Positions 1 through 5,617 of a DNA stretch of 5,617 nt are shown here, in pieces; within the stretch, counting starts at the first letter, position 1; each line of letters starts with the position of its first letter. Location: the NCBI GenBank assembly GCA_017997855.1, contig JAGOEF010000122.1, forward strand, positions 1 to 5,617. Reading direction: 5' to 3'. The translations under genes were made by a program, and so were the position numbers. The notes beneath the pieces were generated by a model. The model was not told the origin of the DNA. It was given only the letters and a program-made list of their open reading frames with translations, and ran no database searches. Source of the stretch: Bacteroidales bacterium. Its GTDB lineage: Bacteria > Bacteroidota > Bacteroidia > Bacteroidales > ML635J-15.

Positions 1-569
1 GGATTATACACTGTCATTCCGTCGAGCAGCACCAGATTATGGATGGGCGCCCCACCCCTGATGTATAGCTGGCCGCCCTGATCGCCGGTGAAAATAACGC
101 CGGGCAACACCTGCAGGTACTGCGCCAGGTCAGGTTCGCTGCCAATGGTCGGCAGTCTTTTTATTTGAGCCGGAGTAACCTTAATAATCGAAGTCCGTAC
201 CTGAGTCTGGCGTTCCTCACGCTCGGCTGAGACAACGGTTTCGGTTAGCAGAAATGCCGACTTGGTCATATATACTTTTTCGGACAGCAGTTTGCCGGAA
301 ACCATGTTGATCGACAACACCACAGAATCGTATCCCACATAGGTAATCACCACCTGTTGCTGACCTTCGGGTATCTGATTGATGGCAAAATAACCATTCA
401 GGTCGGTAGCTGCCCCCAGATTGGTACCCAGCACCGAAACATTGGCAAACAAGCAGGGCTCACCGGTGGCTTTGTCGTAAACAAAACCTTTTAATGTTCC
501 CGTTTGCGCCGAAGCCCAAAGCGAATACAACAATAAAATTACCGTAACAACGGATTTCAAAATTTTCAT
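1..569 (-). CDS. TonB-dependent outer-membrane receptor, N-terminal part (cut by window edge)
   Basis: Seen: reading leftward from the ATG at 569-567 there are 189 open codons up to the window edge. Residues 1-21 form a Sec signal peptide (MKILKSVV, a hydrophobic run, then ASAQ). Residues about 24-105 match a carboxypeptidase-regulatory-like beta-sandwich, with the typical GFVYDKATGEP, DLNGYFAI and ITYVGYDS stretches. ETVVSA (110-115) resembles a TonB box. A plug domain follows from about 120, with LPGV, YIRGG (169-173) and LVLLDGMTVYN at the cut end. Family knowledge: such receptors import a bound ligand across the outer membrane using TonB-ExbBD energy; the ligand cannot be told from this part. 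The plug does not look like the SusC glycan-importer type, and no SusD gene is seen. The start lies 2 nt after the stop of the DUF349 gene, so the two are probably one operon; the AAAGG within that gene's last codons could help initiation. The beta-barrel lies outside the window. Confidence 0.93.
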   Translation of the reverse strand, partial: MKILKSVVTVILLLYSLWASAQTGTLKGFVYDKATGEPCLFANVSVLGTNLGAATDLNGYFAINQIPEGQQQVVITYVGYDSVVLSINMVSGKLLSEKVYMTKSAFLLTETVVSAEREERQTQVRTSIIKVTPAQIKRLPTIGSEPDLAQYLQVLPGVIFTGDQGGQLYIRGGAPIHNLVLLDGMTVYN

Positions 570-571
570 TT

Positions 572-2620
572 TCAGCCTTTCTTTTCTGATTTATTGAATT
601 CTCTTTCGGCAAGGTCGATGGCTTTCTTTTGCGATATCAGCAATTCGATTTCGGCTTTGGCTTTTTCGATTTTACGCTTCACATCCACCAACAGGCTTTC
701 GGCTTTGCCACTGAAGAAACCCATGTTGTTTTCCCAAAGGCTTATATCGTTTTCGAGGGTTTTAATTTTCTGCACGATATTGGTTCTTTCTCTCCGCAGT
801 GTATCGCGGTCGCCACCATCGGCAAGCATTTGCACCTTTTGTTTGAATCCTTCGATATCGACGGCATTCTTCTGAATATTCAACCGTTCGTACAGCGCTG
901 AAATGGCTGTGCGGAAATCTTTCTGCAGTTTGTCTTTATCTTTAAAAGCCACCAGTCCGATTTCGGTCCAGCGATTCTGGAATTCTCTGAGCATATTCAG
1001 GTTTTCGGCTCCATTGGCGGTTCCCTGAAAATCGGTTACTTCCTTAATTAAATCGAGTTTCAGTTTCAGGTTGGTGGCGTACTCGTTGTCGATATTCGAG
1101 AAATACTCCTGCTTCGCATTGAAATAATGATCGCAGGCTTTGCGGAATCTCAGCCATACATCCTGAGAATGTTTGCGGGGCACAGTCCCAATTTCTTTCC
1201 ACTGCTTCTGCAATTGCAGAAAATCTGCGGTGGTTTTACGCCAGTCGGTGCTGTCTTTCAACGATTCAGCCAGAACACACAAGTCAATTTTGCGCTGCAG
1301 GTTGTTGTTTTGCTCCTCACGAATCGAAGAGAAAAAGTTCTTTTTACTTTCGAAAAAGCTGTTGCAGGCATTGCGGAATCTATTGTAAACCGCAGCATTA
1401 CTCTTTCGCGGCACCATGCCCACACCACGCCACATCTGCTGCAGATCCGAAAAGCGGACGGTAAGGTCTTCCCATTGTTTCACTGTATCGCAGGGTTCGG
1501 CAAGCAAGGCTTCGGCCTGTTCGCACAAGACTTCTTTCTGCTGAAGGTTATTCTCGAGTTCGTCTTTTATTTTCAGGAAATAATCCTGATGACTTTTGTT
1601 GATTTGTTTTGTAACTGCCTGAAAGCGCTCCCAAATCTCTTCGCGTTTATCGTTGGGCACCGGTCCGGCTTCCTTCCACATCAGATGGTACTCCTGCAGC
1701 TTATTATAGGCTTCCACCACGTTGGGTTCAAGCAACAGGCTTTCGGCTTTATTGCACAAATCGAGTTTAAGATCCAGGTTTTTCTTCAGGTCTAAATCGC
1801 GCAGTTCTTTGTCAATTTTAATGAAATCGTAAAACTTCTCAACCTGAATCTGAAATGCATTCAGAATGTTTTGGGCTTCCTGAGCGGGTACCAGTCCAAT
1901 GTTTTTCCACTGGCGCTGCAGTTCCCTGAAATCTTCCCAGGTTCTGGTCAGCGATTCATCACGGTTGGCCAAAGAGCCTATTTTTTCGATAATTTCTTTT
2001 TTCCTGTCGAGATTTGCCAGTTTCTCCACTTCGAGTTGCTCGTTGTAAACAGCCTTACGGGCTTTATAATCGTTGAGCAGTTCCTTGAAGTAGTCTTCAT
2101 CGTTATCGCGCGGCACTTCGAAAGCTTCTTCGGTACCACCTTTTTCGATATATTGCTTCTTTAGCTCAATCACTTCGTTTTGGCGGCTGCGGTAATATGC
2201 TTTTTTAATCGCATCGATTTCGACTTTAATGGTTTCAACCGGCTTATCGTAAATGATTGTTTTGAGCGACTGCAGTAACTGGTGCTTGTCGAGGGCTGAA
2301 TAATCGGGGGCTGTTACAGCTGCCAGCAGGTCAGTCTCCTCGTCAGATTCAGGTTCGGCGTCTTCTTCGAGTTCGGGCAACATGTGAAAAACCGGTGGCT
2401 CTTCGGTCTGCGGAGCTGAATAATCATCTCCCGAATTATTAGTTGCAATTACCGGCTCTTCGGTTTCGGCCATAATTATTTCTTCGTTAATTTGAACCAC
2501 GGCATCCTGCGTGAGTTCTGGTTCAGCTTGTTGCTGAGTTTCGGTAGCTAATTGCGCATTACCCTGCTGTTCGTCCTTCAGGGAGTCTTCAGGCAGGTTC
2601 AGATTGTCTAAGTTGTTCAT
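572..2620 (-). CDS. DUF349-repeat protein, five repeats, probably cytoplasmic
   Basis: Seen: 682 residues with no signal peptide or membrane segment. Residues 1-100 are acidic and rich in Gln, Glu and Pro, and look disordered. Residues about 105-210 are helical and charged. Five diverged repeats follow, each marked by a Trp and a glycine turn: QWKNIGLVP (Trp238), MWKEAGPVP (Trp315), MWRGVGMVP (Trp397), QWKEIGTVP (Trp474) and RWTEIGLVA (Trp551). The Trp spacing is 77, 82, 77 and 77 residues. Each turn is followed by an aromatic and Arg-rich helix such as VWLRFRKACDHYF. Residues about 590-682 are a Lys/Glu-rich helical, coiled-coil-like tail. Family knowledge: the Trp and glycine-turn pattern is that of DUF349, a domain with no settled function; multi-repeat versions of about 600 residues are common in Bacteroidota. 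It is the first gene of the leftward unit, with a promoter candidate about 50 bp upstream. The family call is firm; no biochemical role can be assigned. Confidence 0.93.
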   Translation of the reverse strand: MNNLDNLNLPEDSLKDEQQGNAQLATETQQQAEPELTQDAVVQINEEIIMAETEEPVIATNNSGDDYSAPQTEEPPVFHMLPELEEDAEPESDEETDLLAAVTAPDYSALDKHQLLQSLKTIIYDKPVETIKVEIDAIKKAYYRSRQNEVIELKKQYIEKGGTEEAFEVPRDNDEDYFKELLNDYKARKAVYNEQLEVEKLANLDRKKEIIEKIGSLANRDESLTRTWEDFRELQRQWKNIGLVPAQEAQNILNAFQIQVEKFYDFIKIDKELRDLDLKKNLDLKLDLCNKAESLLLEPNVVEAYNKLQEYHLMWKEAGPVPNDKREEIWERFQAVTKQINKSHQDYFLKIKDELENNLQQKEVLCEQAEALLAEPCDTVKQWEDLTVRFSDLQQMWRGVGMVPRKSNAAVYNRFRNACNSFFESKKNFFSSIREEQNNNLQRKIDLCVLAESLKDSTDWRKTTADFLQLQKQWKEIGTVPRKHSQDVWLRFRKACDHYFNAKQEYFSNIDNEYATNLKLKLDLIKEVTDFQGTANGAENLNMLREFQNRWTEIGLVAFKDKDKLQKDFRTAISALYERLNIQKNAVDIEGFKQKVQMLADGGDRDTLRRERTNIVQKIKTLENDISLWENNMGFFSGKAESLLVDVKRKIEKAKAEIELLISQKKAIDLAEREFNKSEKKG

Positions 2621-2644
2621 CAGATAACTCGTTAAATATTTACA

Positions 2645-2660
2645 TTTTTATATTTTTATA
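2645..2660. repeat. 8-bp tandem duplication in the DUF349 gene leader
   Basis: TTTTTATA occurs twice without a gap. It lies between the candidate promoter and the start codon of the DUF349 gene, so the leader RNA would carry two UAUAAAAA units. An unstructured A-rich leader is normal for Bacteroidota, where initiation leans little on Shine-Dalgarno pairing. In such AT-rich DNA the duplication may be chance. Confidence 0.5.
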
Positions 2661-2667
2661 AAGTTTA

Positions 2668-2699
2668 CGAAAATAGGTATTAGCCATTGAATAGGCAAA
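2668..2699 (-). promoter_or_regulatory. Candidate Bacteroidota-type promoter for the DUF349 / TonB-receptor unit
   Basis: On the minus strand, TTTG (2699-2696) is followed after 20 nt by TATTTTCG (2675-2668). The phylum's primary sigma factor prefers TTTG about 19-21 nt before TANNTTTG, so the upstream element and spacing fit and the -7 element has one mismatch. Transcription would start near 2660, leaving a leader of about 40 nt before the ATG at 2620. The match is by eye in AT-rich DNA, and no start site has been mapped. Confidence 0.5.
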
Positions 2700-2782
2700 G
2701 TTTTTTTAATAAATTATTTCAAACAGCCGAATTATTATCCTGCAATAACAATAAAACAGAACCAATTATCAAAAATTGTGGT

Positions 2783-2812
2783 ATTGATGAATTGATTTTT
2801 ATGCTATATTAG
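2783..2812 (+). promoter_or_regulatory. Candidate promoter for the sialidase-like gene
   Basis: ATTG (2783-2786), an 18-nt spacer and TATATTAG (2805-2812) form a weaker version of the TTTG / TANNTTTG pattern, with one mismatch in each element. Transcription would begin around 2817-2820, giving a short leader before the ATG at 2831. It shares the 210-bp divergent gap with the leftward promoter; the two -33 elements are about 85 bp apart and do not overlap. The evidence is weak because the region is very AT-rich. Confidence 0.3.
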
Positions 2813-2830
2813 TGCAAAATTAAATTGCCT

Positions 2831-3907
2831 ATGAAGTTAATCCCATGTTTTTTATTTGTTTTTACTCTTTTTTGTTCTTTGAACCTTTATTCACAAACCG
2901 ATCTGGTTTCGAAATTTGAGGTTACCATGATTTCGGACAGTGCAGACCACAATGCATTCACTGACCTCATCCGATATAAAAAATATTTTTACTGCGCTTT
3001 CAGGGAAGCAGGTGCTCACCAGCCCGGCGATACGGTTGATGATGGTATTATCCGAATTATCCGGTCGAAAAAAGGTGATGTTTGGAAAAATGTTACGACG
3101 CTAAAAGTTTCGGACTTCGATTTACGTGATGGAAAACTATCGGTTACTCCCGATGGGAAGCTGATGGTGCTGATGGGTGGTTCTGAATATATTAAAGGGA
3201 GGCTCAACCGCAGGCTAACCCATGTTTCGTTTTCGGAGGACGGACAGAAGTTTACCGAACCCATGCCTGTTTCGATTGATAGGACCGTACGCTCAAACTT
3301 TGACTGGATATATAGTGTAACCTGGCAGGATACGATAGGCTATGCAGCGTGTTATCAGATAAACCGGCCCAAACGGAAATGGTGTGTCTGGCTGTTGAAA
3401 ACCTACGACGGCATCAACTACGAACCGGTAATCAACTGGGATGTGGGGCCGCATCCAAACGAAGCACGTATCCGTTTTGCACCCGATGGCAGGATGATAA
3501 TTATTGTCAGGCGCGAATCGGGCGGTAACGGGATTTTAGGAATCAGCTACCCGCCTTTTACTGAGTGGACTTGGTATGATTTGAGCATGAAACTCGGGGG
3601 ACCCAATTTTTTGGTTTTGTCGAATGATAAAATTTTGATTGGGAGCCGCATTTATTCCAATCAGGAACTGGGGCAGCAAATCGGGAAAGTTAACGAAAAA
3701 GACCGTACCGGGATTTTTCTGGCCAGCGACAACGGCGCAGTTCATAAAGTAGTTGAGCTTCCGAGTGGAGGCGACACCGGTTATCCGGGAATGGTAATTT
3801 ACAAAGACTTTCTGTACGTTACCTATTACTCCAGCCACGAAGGAAAGTCGAAAATTTATTTTGCAAAAGCCAAACTGCTGGATATCGAAAACGAATTCGA
3901 CAATTAA
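2831..3907 (+). CDS. Exported sialidase-fold (BNR/Asp-box-like) protein, possible exo-alpha-sialidase family
   Basis: Seen: 358 residues from the ATG at 2831. An in-frame TTG at 2825 would add two residues, but the ATG gives a cleaner signal peptide (MKLIPCFLF to LYSQ, cleavage near 21-22). No lipobox and no C-terminal secretion-sorting domain are visible. The rest reads as a beta-propeller: DHNAFTDL (39-46), AFREA (56-60), DLRDGKLSVTPDGKL (97-111), NEARIRFAPDGR (210-221), VRRES (226-230), LGGPNFLVL (255-263), GSRIY (271-275) and GGDTGYPG (313-320). Degenerate Asp boxes are SKKGDVW (79-85), SEDGQKF (135-141), TYDGINY (191-197) and SDNGAVH (299-305). Inference: Arg58, Arg228 (or Arg227) and Arg273 could be the sialidase arginine triad, with Glu211 and Tyr318 as the nucleophile pair. 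Family knowledge: sialidases cut terminal sialic acids from glycans, but many BNR proteins are uncharacterised. The fold is fairly sure; substrate and activity are open. No glycan-uptake genes lie beside it here. Confidence 0.82.
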   Translation: MKLIPCFLFVFTLFCSLNLYSQTDLVSKFEVTMISDSADHNAFTDLIRYKKYFYCAFREAGAHQPGDTVDDGIIRIIRSKKGDVWKNVTTLKVSDFDLRDGKLSVTPDGKLMVLMGGSEYIKGRLNRRLTHVSFSEDGQKFTEPMPVSIDRTVRSNFDWIYSVTWQDTIGYAACYQINRPKRKWCVWLLKTYDGINYEPVINWDVGPHPNEARIRFAPDGRMIIIVRRESGGNGILGISYPPFTEWTWYDLSMKLGGPNFLVLSNDKILIGSRIYSNQELGQQIGKVNEKDRTGIFLASDNGAVHKVVELPSGGDTGYPGMVIYKDFLYVTYYSSHEGKSKIYFAKAKLLDIENEFDN

Positions 3908-3930
3908 GAAAACGTAAAATCAGGATTTTG

Positions 3931-3988
3931 GCATACAAATTTCGATTCGATACTAAAGCAAACAATTATTAGTTTTACATTTGTATGC
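3931..3988. repeat. Perfect 10-bp inverted repeat in the gap before the OmpA-like gene
   Basis: GCATACAAAT (3931-3940) is the exact reverse complement of ATTTGTATGC (3979-3988); the arms are separated by 38 nt. The right arm overlaps the TACATTTG promoter-like box and ends 7 nt before the ATG at 3996. It could be a two-site operator (arm centres 48 bp apart) or a long-loop stem in read-through RNA from the sialidase-like gene. The stem is AT-rich with no following U-run, so it is not a standard terminator. Confidence 0.55.
3976..3983 (+). promoter_or_regulatory. Perfect TANNTTTG -7 box before the OmpA-like gene
   Basis: TACATTTG is an exact match to the Bacteroidota -7 element. No TTG lies at the expected 19-21 nt upstream, so the -33 element is missing or degenerate. 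Transcription would start about 3988-3991, only a few nucleotides before the ATG at 3996, giving a nearly leaderless message. If real, it rules out the TTG at 3981 as the translation start. Confidence 0.4.
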
Positions 3989-3995
3989 TCGCACT

Positions 3996-5369
3996 ATGAT
4001 GAGATGGATTACCTATATATTATTACTGGTTGCTCCGGGTCAGCTTATCGCGCAGAATCTGGTTCCCAATGCAGGTTTCGAAAGTGCCTGGACATGCCCC
4101 TCATATTATTTCACCGAACCCATTAACGAAATTATCCCGTTATGGCATAATCCCAGCCGGGGTACCCCGGACTATTTCCACCGCTGCGCCGACAGTGTGG
4201 TTTCGATACCGCAGAATTTCGCCGGTTCTATCGATGCCCCCGAAGGAGACGCATATATGGGCCTTATTTTGCGCGAAACCTTCGATCCGGCATTGCGACG
4301 CGATGGCATCTCACGCGAATACATTCAGATTGAACTGAAAGAGCCATTGAAACAGCGGCAATTATATTGCTTCTCGATGCAGTATGCATTGTCGTCAAGG
4401 TCGCCATACGCTGTTGATGCGCTGGGGGTAGCCCTGACCCGCACAAAAATATCGACACGCGATGCGCGGCAAATAATTCAGCTACCGCAGATTACCAATG
4501 TGCCCGGACACATCATGCAAGACAAGACCCGATGGTCGGAAATTTGTGGCGTTTACCGCGCCAAAGGAAAAGAGCAATACCTGACTATCGGTAATTTCCT
4601 GAACGATGTTCAGACCAGCTTTGTAAGACTGTATGACGAAAATGCGGATTCAAATTTTGTATATGCCTATTATTACATTGATAATATAAAACTGATTGCC
4701 ATCGACAACGAATTTGAATGTGGCTGTCAGGATGAGTTTTCGGTGGGATCTGACTGGCTTTCGGATAAATATGACCCGAAAACCGGATTCAATACCCGTA
4801 AGTTAGAAACCGGAGACCCCGATTCCGACATTGCCGATACCAACCCTAACGGCAATAATCAAAACAATGGCAACCAGGGAAATAACGGGAATAATGGAAA
4901 TAATGGGAACAACGGGAACAACGGGAACAATGGTAACAACGGGAACAATGGTAACAATGGTAATCAGAACAGTGACGACAATGCCGGTGATATCGACAAT
5001 TTCGACATAAGCACCGCAGGCATTGGCGATGCATTCAGAATGAGTCGTATTTATTTTGAGTTTAATTCTTCCGAGCTGCTGAATCCTTCGTTCGACCAGT
5101 TAAACAGTCTGCTTGCAATGCTTAAAGAAAACCCGAAATTACGGATTGAAATTCGTGGTCACACCGATAACGTAGGTACAAAGCAATACAACCGAAAACT
5201 TTCCATTGCAAGGGCAGCAGCGGTTTACAACTATCTGATTGACGCCGGTATCGAAAAAACACGTATGAAATACCGCGGTTTTGGCAACGATGTTCCGGTT
5301 GCCGATAACGAAACCGAAGAAGGGCGACAACTGAACCGTAGGGTAGAAATCATTATTGTGGAGTTGTAA
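3996..5369 (+). CDS. OmpA-family envelope protein: jelly-roll-like N-domain, NNG linker, peptidoglycan-binding C-domain
   Basis: Seen: 457 residues from the first of two adjacent ATGs (3996, 3999). An in-frame TTG at 3981 is less likely because the signal peptide begins naturally at MMRWITYILL and ends at LIAQ (residue 20). Residues 21-237 start NLVPNAGFES and end YYYIDNIKLIAID, the start and end pattern of jelly-roll, carbohydrate-binding-like domains; six cysteines (34, 64, 125, 184, 242, 244) could form disulfides. Residues about 284-324 are an Asn/Gly linker with nine NNG units. Residues about 350-457 are an OmpA C-terminal domain: IYFEFNSSEL, RGHTDNVG (387-394), YNRKLSIARA (398-407), GFG (428-430) and NRRVE (447-451). 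Asp391 and Arg406 are the residues that in this family hold diaminopimelate of peptidoglycan. No outer-membrane barrel is visible, so it is probably a periplasmic or surface-tethered linker protein. Whether the N-domain binds sugar is inference. The sensor gene follows 10 nt downstream. Confidence 0.9.
   Translation: MMRWITYILLLVAPGQLIAQNLVPNAGFESAWTCPSYYFTEPINEIIPLWHNPSRGTPDYFHRCADSVVSIPQNFAGSIDAPEGDAYMGLILRETFDPALRRDGISREYIQIELKEPLKQRQLYCFSMQYALSSRSPYAVDALGVALTRTKISTRDARQIIQLPQITNVPGHIMQDKTRWSEICGVYRAKGKEQYLTIGNFLNDVQTSFVRLYDENADSNFVYAYYYIDNIKLIAIDNEFECGCQDEFSVGSDWLSDKYDPKTGFNTRKLETGDPDSDIADTNPNGNNQNNGNQGNNGNNGNNGNNGNNGNNGNNGNNGNNGNQNSDDNAGDIDNFDISTAGIGDAFRMSRIYFEFNSSELLNPSFDQLNSLLAMLKENPKLRIEIRGHTDNVGTKQYNRKLSIARAAAVYNYLIDAGIEKTRMKYRGFGNDVPVADNETEEGRQLNRRVEIIIVEL
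4881..4961 (+). repeat. Nine tandem 9-bp units encoding Asn-Asn-Gly
   Basis: Nine in-frame copies of AAY-AAY-GGN encode residues 296-322 of the OmpA-like protein. Units 4, 5 and 7 are AACAACGGG and units 6, 8 and 9 are AACAATGGT, so the 18-bp block at 4917-4934 is repeated exactly at 4935-4952. This is a mark of recent slippage or unequal exchange. Loss or gain of units keeps the frame and would only change linker length. Looser N/G/Q codons flank both sides. Confidence 0.95.
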
Positions 5370-5379
5370 ACCTTTTAAA

Positions 5380-5617
5380 ATGAGATTCAGCCGTTCTATC
5401 TCCTTCAAAATTTCGCTGCTTGTGGTGTGTCTGGTAGTACTCTCCATATTTATGATTGCTTTATTCTCCTACATCCAAACCAGTAAAGCCATTATCGACA
5501 GAACTTTCGGACAGCTTAACTCGGTGAAATGGGAAAAAAGCAGACGAATCGAGAACTTTTTTGGTGAACGCACCAATGAACTTAAGCTTTTTGCTTCCTC
5601 GAAACCCGTGGCTCAAT
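5380..5617 (+). CDS. Membrane-anchored sensor protein, N-terminal part (cut by window edge)
   Basis: Seen: 79 open codons from the ATG at 5380 to the window edge. A short basic N-terminus (MRFSRSISFK) leads into one membrane helix (about 11-31), followed by a charged helical segment, LNSVKWEKSRRIENFFGE (46-63), and then ELKLFASSKPV (67-77). Family knowledge: a helix with the K..RIENFF..R..EL..LA..P.V pattern just after the first membrane segment is typical of the extracytoplasmic, Cache-like sensing region of histidine kinases, chemoreceptors, nucleotide cyclases and SpoIIE-type phosphatases. The output domain lies beyond the window, so which of these it is cannot be decided. The 10-nt gap after the OmpA-like stop and the lack of a terminator suggest co-transcription with it. 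No clear Shine-Dalgarno sequence precedes the ATG, only an A/T-rich stretch (CTTTTAAA). Confidence 0.8.
   Translation, partial: MRFSRSISFKISLLVVCLVVLSIFMIALFSYIQTSKAIIDRTFGQLNSVKWEKSRRIENFFGERTNELKLFASSKPVAQ

Noticed and set aside
1127..1795. A 222-codon plus-strand open frame opposite the DUF349 gene
   Set aside because: It lies wholly antisense to clear DUF349 repeats, and its composition reflects the opposite strand of that coding sequence, with no recognisable domain.
2640..2645. ATG-TAA start-stop pair on the minus strand in the DUF349 gene leader, considered as a regulatory uORF
   Set aside because: A single start-stop pair in a very AT-rich leader is expected by chance, and no initiation signal precedes it.
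3916..3929. Short palindrome AAAATC-AG-GATTTT after the sialidase-like gene, considered as a terminator
   Set aside because: The stem is short and AT-rich with almost no loop, and no U-run follows, so it would not make a convincing intrinsic terminator.
4861..4970. The tandem repeat considered as a CRISPR-like or mobile-element repeat
   Set aside because: The units are 9 bp, contiguous, in frame and without spacers, so this is a coding low-complexity linker.
4846..5034. A minus-strand frame very rich in Cys, His, Tyr and Arg, resembling a metal-binding peptide
   Set aside because: The Cys/His pattern is the antisense reading of the Asn-Asn-Gly codon repeats in the OmpA-like gene.
5139..5447. 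A 102-codon minus-strand frame across the end of the OmpA-like gene and the start of the sensor gene
   Set aside because: It is antisense to the conserved OmpA motifs and to the sensor start, and has no recognisable features.

Overview
The window looks like chromosomal DNA from a member of the Bacteroidota, probably a Bacteroidales or Marinilabiliales-type organism; this is inferred from content, not from a search. The signs are a TonB-dependent receptor that starts with a carboxypeptidase-regulatory-like domain, a protein with several DUF349 repeats of the type common in this phylum, AT-rich leaders without clear Shine-Dalgarno sequences, and promoter-like sites matching the phylum's TTTG / TANNTTTG pattern.

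Layout. Positions 1-2620 hold a leftward pair: a 682-residue DUF349-repeat protein (572-2620), then, after only 2 nt, the N-terminal third or less of a TonB-dependent outer-membrane receptor (569 to beyond position 1). A 210-bp AT-rich gap (2621-2830) separates this pair from three rightward genes and holds a candidate promoter for each direction. The rightward genes are an exported sialidase-fold (BNR-like) protein (2831-3907); a secreted OmpA-family protein with an N-terminal jelly-roll-like domain, an Asn-Asn-Gly repeat linker and a C-terminal peptidoglycan-binding domain (3996-5369); and the start of a membrane-anchored sensor protein (from 5380, running off the window).

How the genes may work together. 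Four of the five products carry an export signal or membrane segment, so the locus is mainly about the cell envelope. The OmpA-like and sensor genes are 10 nt apart and are probably co-transcribed. The sialidase-like gene is 88 nt upstream; that gap contains a perfect 10-bp inverted repeat whose right arm overlaps a perfect TANNTTTG box, so the OmpA-like gene may have its own regulated promoter. I see no complete defence system, mobile element, CRISPR array, tRNA or rRNA. Every complete gene belongs to a recognisable family. The least explained items are the inverted repeat before the OmpA-like gene, the three-part OmpA-like protein itself, and the unknown role of the DUF349 protein beside a TonB receptor.
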